From the NCBI GenBank assembly GCA_965231165.1, contig OZ246421.1, positions 558,001 to 622,000 of the forward strand: a stretch of 64,000 nt of DNA, read 5' to 3'. Both the position numbers and the translations under genes were made by a program. This DNA comes from Micavibrio_C sp965231165 (GTDB lineage Bacteria; Pseudomonadota; Alphaproteobacteria; Micavibrionales; Micavibrionaceae). The number at the start of each line of letters is the position of its first letter. The stretch's first letter is position 1. Below the pieces are notes generated by a model that saw nothing but the letters and a program-made list of their open reading frames with translations, searched no databases and had not been told where the DNA came from. Below are positions 8,430-15,568 of this stretch, piece after piece.

Positions 8430-9611
8430 CTAGAACGCCGCAAATCCGGTGATTGCACGTCCCAATATCAGTGCATGAATATCGTGGGTACCTTCGTAGG
8501 TGTTGACGGCTTCGAGGTTCATGACGTGGCGGATGACGTGGTATTCATCGGCGATGCCGTTGCCGCCCAGCATGTCGCGGGCGACGCGGGTCATGTCGAG
8601 GGCTTTGCCGCAGTTATTGCGTTTCAGCATTGAAATGGCTTCGGGCGCGGCGCGGTATTCGTTGCGCAATGTGCCTAGACGCCATGCGGCAAGCAGTCCG
8701 AGCGTAATCTCGGTTTCCATGTCGGCGAGTTTTTTCTGGATCAGCTGTTGCGCCGCCAGCGGTTTGCCGAAGATAACGCGGTCGATGGTGTATTGCCGCG
8801 CAGTGTGGAAACAGAATTCCGCTGCGCCCATCGCGCCCCAGCAAATGCCGTAACGGGCGGAGTTGAGGCAGGAGAACGGGCCTTTCAGTCCCTTCACATT
8901 CAGGACCATGTCCTCGGTCACGGGCACTTCATCCATGGCGATGCTGCCGGTGATGGAGGCGCGGAGCGAGAATTTTCCTTCGATCTTCGGCGCGCTCAAA
9001 CCCTTCAGGCCTTTTTCCAGCACGACGCCGACAATCTCGCCGTCATCATTCTTGGCCCAGACGACGAACACATCGGCGATCGGGGAATTGGTGATCCATT
9101 GTTTCGCGCCGGACAGCGTATAGCTGCTGCCACTTTTCTTTAAGCGTGTGCGCATAGCGGAGGGGTCGGAACCACCATCAGGCTCGGTCAGGCCGAAGCA
9201 GCCGATAAATTCGCCTTTGGCCAGTTTAGGCAGGTATTTCTGTTTCATCTCTTCAGAGCCGAACGCATGGATCGGGTACATGACGAGAGAGGATTGCACC
9301 GACATCGCCGAGCGATAGCCAGAGTCCACACGCTCAACTTCGCGGGCGACAAGGCCGTAAGATACTTGCGATACCCCGGCGCAGCCGTAACCTTCGAGCA
9401 TCGCGCCGAGCAGGCCGAGTTCGCCCATTTCGCGCATGATGGCGGGATCGAATTTTTCATGGCGGTTGGCTTCGAGGATCCGTGGCATCAGTTTCGATTG
9501 GCAATAGTCACGGGCGGAATCGCGGATCATCCGTTCTTCATCGGTCAGAAGCTCTTCGAGGAGCAGGGGGTCTTGCCAGTCAAATTCTGGGCGGTGGCTT
9601 TTTGCGGTCAT
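8430..9611 (-). CDS. gcdH: Glutaryl-CoA dehydrogenase (acyl-CoA dehydrogenase family)
   Basis: FAD enzyme that oxidises and decarboxylates glutaryl-CoA to crotonyl-CoA in lysine and tryptophan degradation. About 393 residues from the chosen start. N-terminal FDWQDPLLLEELLTDEERMIRDSARDY is typical of GCDH. The flavin segment is FGLTEPDGGSDPSAM with WITNSPIADVFVVWAK. The C-terminal segment MLGGNGI...NTYEGTHDIHALILGRAITG places the catalytic Glu in YEGTHD. In-frame ATGs at 9629 and 9686 exist, but the upper part lies in a dispersed repeat, so I start at 9611 after GAGAG. A small nuclease-like gene follows 3 bases downstream. Confidence 0.93.
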   Translation of the reverse strand: MTAKSHRPEFDWQDPLLLEELLTDEERMIRDSARDYCQSKLMPRILEANRHEKFDPAIMREMGELGLLGAMLEGYGCAGVSQVSYGLVAREVERVDSGYRSAMSVQSSLVMYPIHAFGSEEMKQKYLPKLAKGEFIGCFGLTEPDGGSDPSAMRTRLKKSGSSYTLSGAKQWITNSPIADVFVVWAKNDDGEIVGVVLEKGLKGLSAPKIEGKFSLRASITGSIAMDEVPVTEDMVLNVKGLKGPFSCLNSARYGICWGAMGAAEFCFHTARQYTIDRVIFGKPLAAQQLIQKKLADMETEITLGLLAAWRLGTLRNEYRAAPEAISMLKRNNCGKALDMTRVARDMLGGNGIADEYHVIRHVMNLEAVNTYEGTHDIHALILGRAITGFAAF

Positions 9612-9643
9612 TTTTCTCTCGGCTACCATGTTATTCTCACTTT

Positions 9644-9718
9644 TGTCATTCTGAGGGCGAAGCCCGAAGAATCTCCCTTGACCCAAAATGAGATCCTTCG
9701 CTAACGCTCAGGATGACA
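9644..9718. repeat. Dispersed TGTCATyCTGAG inverted repeat
   Basis: An imperfect palindrome. The left arm begins TGTCATTCTGAGGGCGAAG and ends GAATCTC. The right arm, read on the other strand, begins TGTCATCCTGAGCG and ends GGATCTC. Single arms of the same family occur at 29889 and 48931. It lies between the divergent gcdH and DUF6898 genes. Confidence 0.8.
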
Positions 9719-9758
9719 TTGAGGAGTAAGAGACTGTGGGGTAATATACGGGGGTTAC

Positions 9759-9974
9759 ATGAGTCCGGCAATGACAGACAATTCTTTACGCAACCGCGAA
9801 GTTATCTTTGAATTCTACCCGGTGGGGAACCTGGTGAAAGTATCGGCCATGGACGTCAAAACCATGACCGAAATCTCCATTCAGGGGCCGGCCAGCGCCG
9901 GAGAGGCACTGCTGAAGATCAACGCCCTCAAACGCCTTGAATATGTGCTGAAAAAGAAGGGGCTGATTGCATAA
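9759..9974 (+). CDS. DUF6898-like small conserved alphaproteobacterial protein
   Basis: A 71-residue soluble protein. The core REVIFEFYPVGNLVKVSAMD followed by TEISIQGPASAGEALLKINALKRLEYVLKKKG matches from memory a small family restricted to alphaproteobacteria, of unknown function. GGGGGTT precedes the ATG; a second ATG four codons later is possible. It precedes rpiB by 51 bases on the same strand, and the family is often found beside housekeeping genes. No catalytic residues are recognisable. Confidence 0.7.
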   Translation: MSPAMTDNSLRNREVIFEFYPVGNLVKVSAMDVKTMTEISIQGPASAGEALLKINALKRLEYVLKKKGLIA

Positions 9975-10025
9975 AAGTGCAATGAAGCGCTTGATTTGCG
10001 CGGTGCGGAACCTTTATATAACTGC

Positions 10026-10469
10026 ATGACAGCCAAATTGAAGATCGCTATTGCCGCCGATCATGGTGGATTTTCCCTAAAGTCGGCCATTCTCAAAGCC
10101 TACGCGGACAAATACGACTTTCTCGATCTGGGCACAAATTCCACGGAATCCTGCAATTATGCCGATTACGGCCATGCGCTCGCGGAAGCGCTGGAGCAGG
10201 GCAAGGCCAAATTCGGCATTATCATCTGCGGCAGCGGTATCGGCATTTCGATTGCGGCCAACCGTCATAAGGCGATCCGGGCGGCTTTGTGCACCGACGT
10301 CACTATGGCGCGTCTTACCCGTCTTCATAATGACGCCAATGTACTGGCGCTAGGTGAACGCATCATCGGCCAGCAGGTCGCATTTGATTGCATTGATGCT
10401 TTCTTCAACACTGAATTTGAAGGTGGCAGACATCAGGCAAGAGTTGAAAAATTGAATGTAGGTATCTGA
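10026..10469 (+). CDS. rpiB: Ribose-5-phosphate isomerase B
   Basis: Interconverts ribose 5-phosphate and ribulose 5-phosphate in the pentose phosphate pathway, cytoplasmic. 147 residues, normal for RpiB/LacAB. Visible active-site elements are AADHGGFSLK near the N-terminus, the catalytic cysteine in IIICGSGIGISIAANR, and the ring-opening histidine in TRLHNDANVLALGERII. ATG 10026 is chosen because a TTG at 9996 would add ten residues absent from the family. It is followed 18 bases later by glyA, an arrangement seen in many alphaproteobacteria, suggesting one transcript through nrdR. Confidence 0.95.
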   Translation: MTAKLKIAIAADHGGFSLKSAILKAYADKYDFLDLGTNSTESCNYADYGHALAEALEQGKAKFGIIICGSGIGISIAANRHKAIRAALCTDVTMARLTRLHNDANVLALGERIIGQQVAFDCIDAFFNTEFEGGRHQARVEKLNVGI

Positions 10470-10487
10470 ACAAAAGGGTGAATTAAA

Positions 10488-11798
10488 ATGAGCAACGCGG
10501 CGGCAGCAATCAAGATGACAAATTCCGGATTTTTTACAGAAGACCTTGCGACACATGACCCTGAACTGTTCTCCGCGATTGGCAAGGAACTGGAACGTCA
10601 GCAGACCCAGATTGAGCTGATCGCCAGCGAGAACATCGTTTCCAAGGCGGTGTTGCAGGCGCAGGGCACGGTTCTGACCAACAAATACGCTGAAGGCTAT
10701 CCGGGCAAGCGTTATTACGGTGGTTGCGAATTCGTAGACATTGCCGAAGAGCTGGCACGTGAACGCGCCAAGAAAATCTTTGGCGCGCAGTTTGTGAACG
10801 TGCAGCCCAATTCCGGGTCACAGGCAAATCAGGGCGTGATGATGGCGCTGCTGCAGCCGGGGGACACGATCCTCGGGATGGCGCTTAGCTCGGGTGGTCA
10901 CCTGACGCACGGCGCGGCCCCGAACCAGTCGGGCAAATGGTTCAACGCTGTTCAGTATGGCGTACGCAAGGAAGACGCACTGCTGGATTACGATGAAGTC
11001 GAACGTCTGGCCAAGGAACATAAACCCAAGATGATCATTGCCGGTGCGTCGGCCTATCCGCGTGTCATCGACTTCAAACGCTTCCGTGAAATTGCTGATT
11101 CCATTGGCGCTTATCTGTTCGTCGATATGGCGCACTATGCGGGCTTGATTGCGGCGGGCGCTTATCCGTCACCGATGCCGCATGCGCACATCGTGACCAC
11201 CACGACGCACAAAACCCTGCGCGGCCCGCGCGGCGGAATGATCCTGACCAATGACGAAGAAATCGCAAAGAAAATCAATTCAGCAATCTTCCCCGGCATT
11301 CAGGGCGGCCCGCTGATGCATGTGATCGCCGCGAAGGCTGTTTGCTTTGCCGAGGCGCTGACGCCTGAGTTTAAAGAATACGGTCATGCCGTTGTGCGTA
11401 ATGCCAAGGTGCTGGCCGAGACTCTGAAAGAGGGCGGGTTTGATATTGTTTCCGGTGGTACCGATAGTCATATCGTTCTGCTCGATCTGCGCCCGAAAAA
11501 ACTGACCGGCAATATCGTTGAGAAGGTTCTGGAAGAAGCGGGGATGACTTGTAACAAGAATGCCGTGCCGTTCGATCCGGAAAAACCGATGGTCACCAGC
11601 GGTGTGCGTCTAGGTACACCTGCTGCCACGACGCGCGGCTTCGGTGAAGCAGAATGGCGTCAGGTGGGTCAGATGATCAACACGGTGCTTGATGGTCTAG
11701 CCAAGGATGGTCTTGAAGGCAACAAGCCGCTCGAAAAAGAAATCCGTGAGAAAGTGCGTACACTCTGCGCGCGCTTCCCGATTTATCCGGGACTGTGA
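10488..11798 (+). CDS. glyA: Serine hydroxymethyltransferase
   Basis: PLP enzyme interconverting serine and glycine with transfer of a one-carbon unit to tetrahydrofolate. 436 residues. N-terminal ELERQQTQIELIASENIVS and YAEGYPGKRYYGGCEFVD are signature segments. The PLP lysine is in VTTTTHKTLRGPRGG (about residue 242). It has a slightly long N-terminus (SNAAAAIKMTNSGFFTED) typical of alphaproteobacteria. It lies between rpiB (18 bases) and nrdR (6 bases). Besides one-carbon supply it could consume glycine made by the Tdh/Kbl threonine route at 48-52 kb. Confidence 0.97.
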   Translation: MSNAAAAIKMTNSGFFTEDLATHDPELFSAIGKELERQQTQIELIASENIVSKAVLQAQGTVLTNKYAEGYPGKRYYGGCEFVDIAEELARERAKKIFGAQFVNVQPNSGSQANQGVMMALLQPGDTILGMALSSGGHLTHGAAPNQSGKWFNAVQYGVRKEDALLDYDEVERLAKEHKPKMIIAGASAYPRVIDFKRFREIADSIGAYLFVDMAHYAGLIAAGAYPSPMPHAHIVTTTTHKTLRGPRGGMILTNDEEIAKKINSAIFPGIQGGPLMHVIAAKAVCFAEALTPEFKEYGHAVVRNAKVLAETLKEGGFDIVSGGTDSHIVLLDLRPKKLTGNIVEKVLEEAGMTCNKNAVPFDPEKPMVTSGVRLGTPAATTRGFGEAEWRQVGQMINTVLDGLAKDGLEGNKPLEKEIREKVRTLCARFPIYPGL

Positions 11799-11804
11799 TC
11801 TCAA

Positions 11805-12290
11805 GTGCGGTGCCCGTTCTGCAGCCATGAAGACTCTCAGGTCAAGGACTCCCGCCCGACGGAAGACGGCGCGGCGATCCGCCGCCGCCGCGTGTGCCCG
11901 GGTTGCGGTGGTCGGTTCACGACCTTTGAACGCATTCAGTTGCGCGAGATGACGGTCCTTAAACATGATGGCCGCCGTCAGGTATTTGACCGCGACAAGA
12001 TTTTCAAATCGATGCACACCGCACTGCGCAAACGCAATGTACAGAATGACCAGATTGAAAAGGCCGTGACGGCCATCGTCCGCCAGTTGGAAAGTCTGGG
12101 CGAGGCCGAGGTGCAATCGACCCTGATCGGCGATATGGTGATGAAGGCGCTGGCGCGTCTGGATGCTATCGCCTATATCCGCTTTGCTTCGGTCTATAAA
12201 GATTTCCGTAAACCTGAGGATTTCAATGAATTCCTCGATGATGTGCGCCATGAAATTGAAGGCGGCACGGATGATGAGGAAGCGGCTTGA
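11805..12290 (+). CDS. nrdR: Transcriptional repressor NrdR
   Basis: Zinc-ribbon and ATP-cone repressor that binds NrdR boxes and controls ribonucleotide reductase genes. 161 residues. The zinc ribbon is MRCPFCSHEDSQVKDSR ... RRVCPGCGGRFTTFE, and the ATP-cone follows (VLKHDGRRQVFDRDKIFKSM ... AYIRFASVYKDF). It uses a GTG start 6 bases after the glyA stop, with the ribosome site inside the glyA end. The coupling with glyA is common in alphaproteobacteria. A rho-independent terminator follows at 12356. Confidence 0.96.
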   Translation: MRCPFCSHEDSQVKDSRPTEDGAAIRRRRVCPGCGGRFTTFERIQLREMTVLKHDGRRQVFDRDKIFKSMHTALRKRNVQNDQIEKAVTAIVRQLESLGEAEVQSTLIGDMVMKALARLDAIAYIRFASVYKDFRKPEDFNEFLDDVRHEIEGGTDDEEAA

Positions 12291-12355
12291 TCTTTAATCG
12301 TCATGAATAAGCTGGATTAAGTGTATTTCCGGAACTTCTTTGTATTGACAGAATG

Positions 12356-12392
12356 TCCGGCGGGGGTATCCTTCCGCCGGATTTTTGTTTTT
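12356..12392 (+). terminator. Rho-independent terminator after nrdR
   Basis: Stem TCCGGCGG / CCGCCGGA around a 10-base loop, followed by TTTTTGTTTTT. It closes the rpiB-glyA-nrdR transcript just before the tandem membrane-protein pair. Confidence 0.85.
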
Positions 12393-12415
12393 ATAATCAA
12401 ATAAGGAATTGAGAT

Positions 12416-12790
12416 ATGAGATATCTGAAAAAGGCTTTTGGTGCCGTTGCTGGCGTGGTGTTGGGTGGCGTTGTGGGTGCTGTTGGTGGTTCAGCGATTT
12501 ACACTTACTCTCAGCTTGATATTGATCCCGAAGCATCTGCTTTTTTTAAGGGGGCTCAAAAAATAACACAGGCTGTAGAAAAAGCTCAGGCTGATGCATT
12601 GATTGATCCGAATGAGGCGGCAGCCTTAGTGGATATGCTTGAAACGGATCCTGATGTAAGTGAATTGATGAGCGTATCTGAAAATATTATGCTAGGCGCG
12701 GGCGGTTTGGCGCTGGCTGGTGGCGTCGGCGGCGCGTTGCTGTTTGGCCGCAAGAAAAAAGATAATGCACTTAAGCAAACCCCTCAATAA
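12416..12790 (+). CDS. Glycine-zipper small membrane protein, copy 1
   Basis: A 124-residue protein of unknown function. Residues 1-35 (MRYLKKAFGAVAGVVLGGVV) and residues about 92-112 (IMLGAGGLALAGGVGGALLFG) are Gly/Ala-rich membrane-like helices. They flank a soluble acidic middle (KAQADALIDPNEAAALVDML, DPDVSELM). The C-terminus is basic (GRKKKD). AAGGAATTGAG precedes the ATG. The next gene, 16 bases on, is a paralogue with the same MxYLKKAxGA start and overall plan, so this is a tandem duplication. No known family recognised. Confidence 0.65.
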   Translation: MRYLKKAFGAVAGVVLGGVVGAVGGSAIYTYSQLDIDPEASAFFKGAQKITQAVEKAQADALIDPNEAAALVDMLETDPDVSELMSVSENIMLGAGGLALAGGVGGALLFGRKKKDNALKQTPQ

Positions 12791-12806
12791 AGGCAGTAGT
12801 GACGCA

Positions 12807-13148
12807 ATGAGCTATCTCAAAAAAGCAATCGGCGCGACGTTTGGTGCAGCAGTGGGGGCTTTGGCGGGCGTTACCGCTGGCTCGACATGGGTGGCCGTTG
12901 ATAACCTTGAGCGGGCTGACATCATGAATGCTGCTATACAAAGATATGTAGCGGCTGACCGCGAGGGTCCGGCAGTCTTGAATGCGCTTGCCAAGAATGA
13001 TCCTGAAGTTGCCTGGGTGGTTGATATTACTGACAAGATTCTTTGGGTGGGCGGCGCATTTGCCTTTTCTGGCGGTTATGTGGGCGCGAAAGTTTCAGGA
13101 CGTAAAAGGAAAGAGCCTGGCCCGTGGCGGGATGTGTGGCCTCGATAA
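12807..13148 (+). CDS. Glycine-zipper small membrane protein, copy 2
   Basis: A 113-residue paralogue of the preceding gene. It starts MSYLKKAIGATFGAAVGALA and ends with a second hydrophobic Gly/Ala helix (ILWVGGAFAFSGGYVGAKVSG) and basic tail (GRKRKEPG). The middle also keeps the DPEV motif (KNDPEVAWVVDITDKI). In-frame upstream ATG codons fall inside copy 1, so the ATG at 12807 is chosen. It is probably cotranscribed with copy 1 and ends 58 bases before nusB. The paired helix-soluble-helix layout suggests an inner-membrane protein, but the function is unknown. Confidence 0.65.
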   Translation: MSYLKKAIGATFGAAVGALAGVTAGSTWVAVDNLERADIMNAAIQRYVAADREGPAVLNALAKNDPEVAWVVDITDKILWVGGAFAFSGGYVGAKVSGRKRKEPGPWRDVWPR

Positions 13149-13206
13149 CGGGACGATCATCTTTAAAGGTTTGCTTTTTTAGCAGTCTTTTGGCATAAGT
13201 GCCGCC

Positions 13207-13680
13207 ATGAACGCTGAACCCCAGAAAATTGAATCTTCCCAGAATACCCGCAACTCGGCGGCGCGTTTGGCTGCCGTGCAGGCGTTGTACCAGATCAAGG
13301 CGAATGCCGAACCTGTGGCATTGGTTATCGAAGAGTACCGCCAGCACCGTCTAGGCAAGGCGCTGGATGATGTGGAGACGGTACAGCCTGACAGCTTGCT
13401 GTTCGAGCGTATTCTGAAGGGTGTCTCACAACATGCTGAAACTGTTCATGAAATGCTGGCTGCGGCTTTGACCAAGGATGGTCAGCAGAAGGCCGTTCCG
13501 GCGGAACCCCTGCTGAATTCCATTCTAAGCTGCGGGGCTTATGAGCTGATGTCCCACCAGGATATCGACGCGCCGATCCTGATCGACGACTACCTGAATA
13601 TCACCCATGCCTTCTATGATCAGGGCGAGCATAAGCTCGTGAATGCTGTTCTGGACCGGGTGAAGGGTATGACTCGCTAA
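13207..13680 (+). CDS. nusB: Transcription antitermination protein NusB
   Basis: RNA-binding component of the NusA/B/E/G antitermination complex acting at rRNA operons. 157 residues with the helical NusB fold: N-terminal RNSAARLAAVQALYQI and C-terminal segments LLNSILSCGAYELM, IDDYLNITHAF and KLVNAVLDRVKG. In many bacteria nusB follows ribE/ribH, but here it follows the tandem membrane-protein pair. No rRNA operon is in the window. Confidence 0.93.
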   Translation: MNAEPQKIESSQNTRNSAARLAAVQALYQIKANAEPVALVIEEYRQHRLGKALDDVETVQPDSLLFERILKGVSQHAETVHEMLAAALTKDGQQKAVPAEPLLNSILSCGAYELMSHQDIDAPILIDDYLNITHAFYDQGEHKLVNAVLDRVKGMTR

Positions 13681-13982
13681 GTCTGTTTCTCAGTGTGGCT
13701 GAGTTCGAAAATTTCCAATCCCATACCGTTTTTTGGTAAATAATTCCAATCGTTAATACCCTCAATGTGGGGTATTGGGTTGCCATAAGCTTGTGGCGCC
13801 TGTGCCCCGTCTTTGCAACATGATGATAATAAAGACTAATTTTCCTCATGCAGCAGGGGATGGTTGTTACGAAGTTTTAATCAAATGCCATCTATATGTA
13901 AGAGAAGATTAATCTCGAAGTTCTAATATTAAAAGACGGGGGCAGTCATACCTTATCTAGCGTGTTGGGGAGTTCTTCTTTT
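13681..13982. other. Intergenic region nusB to fliL-like gene
   Basis: About 300 bases with no convincing gene. It holds three short hairpins: CTCAG/CTGAG just after nusB, AATACCC/GGGTATT near 13757-13778, and CCA/TGG around AAGCTT. The right half is AT-rich with several TTAA and TAAT stretches and must contain the promoter of the fliL-like gene. I cannot fix a -10/-35 pair. Confidence 0.5.
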
Positions 13983-14459
13983 ATGAAAGTAGCCGTGTTG
14001 GCACTGGTGGCAATTCTGGTTCTTGGCGCGGGTGCGGCTGGGACGTATTTCTATTTTGGTAAAAAGGCGGTGGCTTCTGTCGGCGAAACCGGCGAACATG
14101 CCGAGGCTAAAGACGTCAAAAAGAAAGAGGGTGCGGGGCATCTCCAGTTCGTTGAAATGGACCCATTGGTTCTCCCCATTGTCGATGCTGACGGGATCAG
14201 CCAGATGGTCAGTCTCGTGATCGTGCTTCAAGTCCATGATGAAAAGCAGAAGGCTGAAGTGACGGCGCAGATGCCGCGCATCAAGGACGCCTATATTCAG
14301 GACATGTACGGTGTGCTGAACAAGCATGTGGCCGTGAAAGACGGTGTCATACAAGTCAGTATCATCAAGGAAAAGCTGAATGCGGCCACCGTTCGCGTTC
14401 TGGGTGAGGACGTTGTCAGTGATGTGCTGCTGCAGGTTGTGCAGCAAAGGCCGATTTAA
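13983..14459 (+). CDS. fliL: FliL-like flagellar basal body-associated protein
   Basis: Inner-membrane protein with one N-terminal transmembrane helix (MKVAVLALVAILVLGAGAAG) and a periplasmic FliL domain (MDPLVLPIVDADGISQMVSL ... VLQVHDEKQKAEV ... MPRIKDAYIQDMYGVL). FliL supports the MotAB stator ring. At 158 residues it has normal length. GTG at 13962 is in frame, but ATG 13983 has GGGGAG ten bases upstream and begins directly with the helix. It stands apart from motAB in this window, 12 kb away. A terminator shared with the convergent terC follows. Confidence 0.8.
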   Translation: MKVAVLALVAILVLGAGAAGTYFYFGKKAVASVGETGEHAEAKDVKKKEGAGHLQFVEMDPLVLPIVDADGISQMVSLVIVLQVHDEKQKAEVTAQMPRIKDAYIQDMYGVLNKHVAVKDGVIQVSIIKEKLNAATVRVLGEDVVSDVLLQVVQQRPI

Positions 14460-14475
14460 GGGTGTACCGGGGGAA

Positions 14476-14511
14476 ACAAAAAAGCCGCACTGTCGTGCGG
14501 CTTTTTGCTTT
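14476..14511. terminator. Bidirectional terminator between fliL-like and terC
   Basis: Perfect stem AAAGCCGCAC / GTGCGGCTTT with a 4-base loop. A-tract on the left and T-tract on the right let it work for both convergent genes. Confidence 0.88.
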
Positions 14512-15248
14512 TATTGTTTGGCGGCTTCCAGTTTCTTTTTCTTGCGCTTGGAGGCCCAGAGATTGAGGAATTCGACGCCCAGCGAGAACGAGATGGCGAA
14601 GTACATATAGCCGCGTTCGATATGGTGGTGCAGGCCTTCGGCGACGAGCACCAGACCGACCAGCAGGATAAAGCTTAAGGCCAGCATCTTGACGGTCGGG
14701 TGGTCGTGCACGAATTTGCTGACAGGTTCCGAGGCGAACAGCATTACGCCAATGGCCACGACAACGGCGGCGATCATCACAAAAATCTGGTCAGACATAC
14801 CGACAGCAGTGATGACAGAGTCCAGCGAGAAGACGAGATCAAGAATAACGATCTGGCCGATGACCATGCTGAAGGCGGCTTTCTTTTTTGCTGTTGCGGC
14901 GTCTTCTTCGTGCCCTTCCAGAGAGTGGTGAATTTCCTGTGTCCCCTTCCACAGCAGGAACAAGCCGCCACCCAGCATAATCAAATCGCGCCATGAAACG
15001 CCATGGTCTCCTACGCTGAAAATCGGATCGGTGAGTTTCGCGATCCAGACGATCATGCTCAGCAATATAATGCGCATGATCAAAGCGAGAGCCAGACCGA
15101 TCTGGCGCGCCAGCTTCTGTTGTTCTTGCGGTAGGGCGGCGGTCACGATGGACAGGAATATAATGTTATCAATGCCGAGAACGATTTCAAGAACGGCGAG
15201 GGTGGCAAAACTGGCCCAGATGGCGGGGTCGGTGAGGAGTTCGATCAT
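14511..15248 (-). CDS. TerC-family integral membrane protein (probable metal exporter)
   Basis: A 245-residue polytopic inner-membrane protein. Helices include IWASFATLAVLEIVLGIDNI, IGLALALIMRIILLSMIVWI, DLIMLGGGLFLLWKG, FSMVIGQIVILDLVFSLDSV and later LALSFILLVGLVLVAEG. Acidic residues inside helices (LGIDNI, FSLDSV) are the family metal-binding hallmark. Related TerC proteins export manganese or help metalate secreted proteins. The C-terminus is Lys-rich (KRKKKK). I looked for a yybP-ykoY manganese riboswitch in the 284-base upstream region and saw none that was convincing. Substrate is not determined. Confidence 0.85.
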   Translation of the reverse strand: MIELLTDPAIWASFATLAVLEIVLGIDNIIFLSIVTAALPQEQQKLARQIGLALALIMRIILLSMIVWIAKLTDPIFSVGDHGVSWRDLIMLGGGLFLLWKGTQEIHHSLEGHEEDAATAKKKAAFSMVIGQIVILDLVFSLDSVITAVGMSDQIFVMIAAVVVAIGVMLFASEPVSKFVHDHPTVKMLALSFILLVGLVLVAEGLHHHIERGYMYFAISFSLGVEFLNLWASKRKKKKLEAAKQ

Positions 15249-15424
15249 TCCGGTCGTCCTTAATTAAAGTAAAATGTTGTTCTGGAAAGATAGCATGCGG
15301 GCGCAGAGCGGTGGCAAGTGTTTGGGCATTTGTCCACAGATATGGCTGAACTTTTAGGGGGCGGGTCGAAAGGGAAGGTTTTCTGACTGCCCGTGTCTTG
15401 ACAGCGTTTTGCAGAATGCCCTAG

Positions 15425-15468
15425 GGTTCGGGTACAAAAATTAAAAATACGGGGACACGTACCGAGCC
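15425..15468. repeat. Imperfect hairpin with GGGGACACGTACC motif
   Basis: Arms GGTTCGGGTAC and GTACCGAGCC enclose an A-rich loop ending in CGGGGACAC. The GGGGACAC-GTACC string resembles short palindromes seen next to REP-associated tyrosine transposases, but no transposase is nearby. It lies between the divergent terC and S41 protease genes. Confidence 0.45.
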
Positions 15469-15568
15469 ATCGCTTCCAGATTCAGCGCAAATACCTAGTC
15501 ATGCCTGTCAGTACAGGGTGTGACGGCGTCAGTTGAGAGGTGAGGATGAGGACAGGGAACAGATTAAA

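Noticed and set aside
14511..15532. yybP-ykoY manganese riboswitch upstream of terC
   Set aside because: Considered because some terC/alx genes have one, but the conserved core was not seen on the minus strand.
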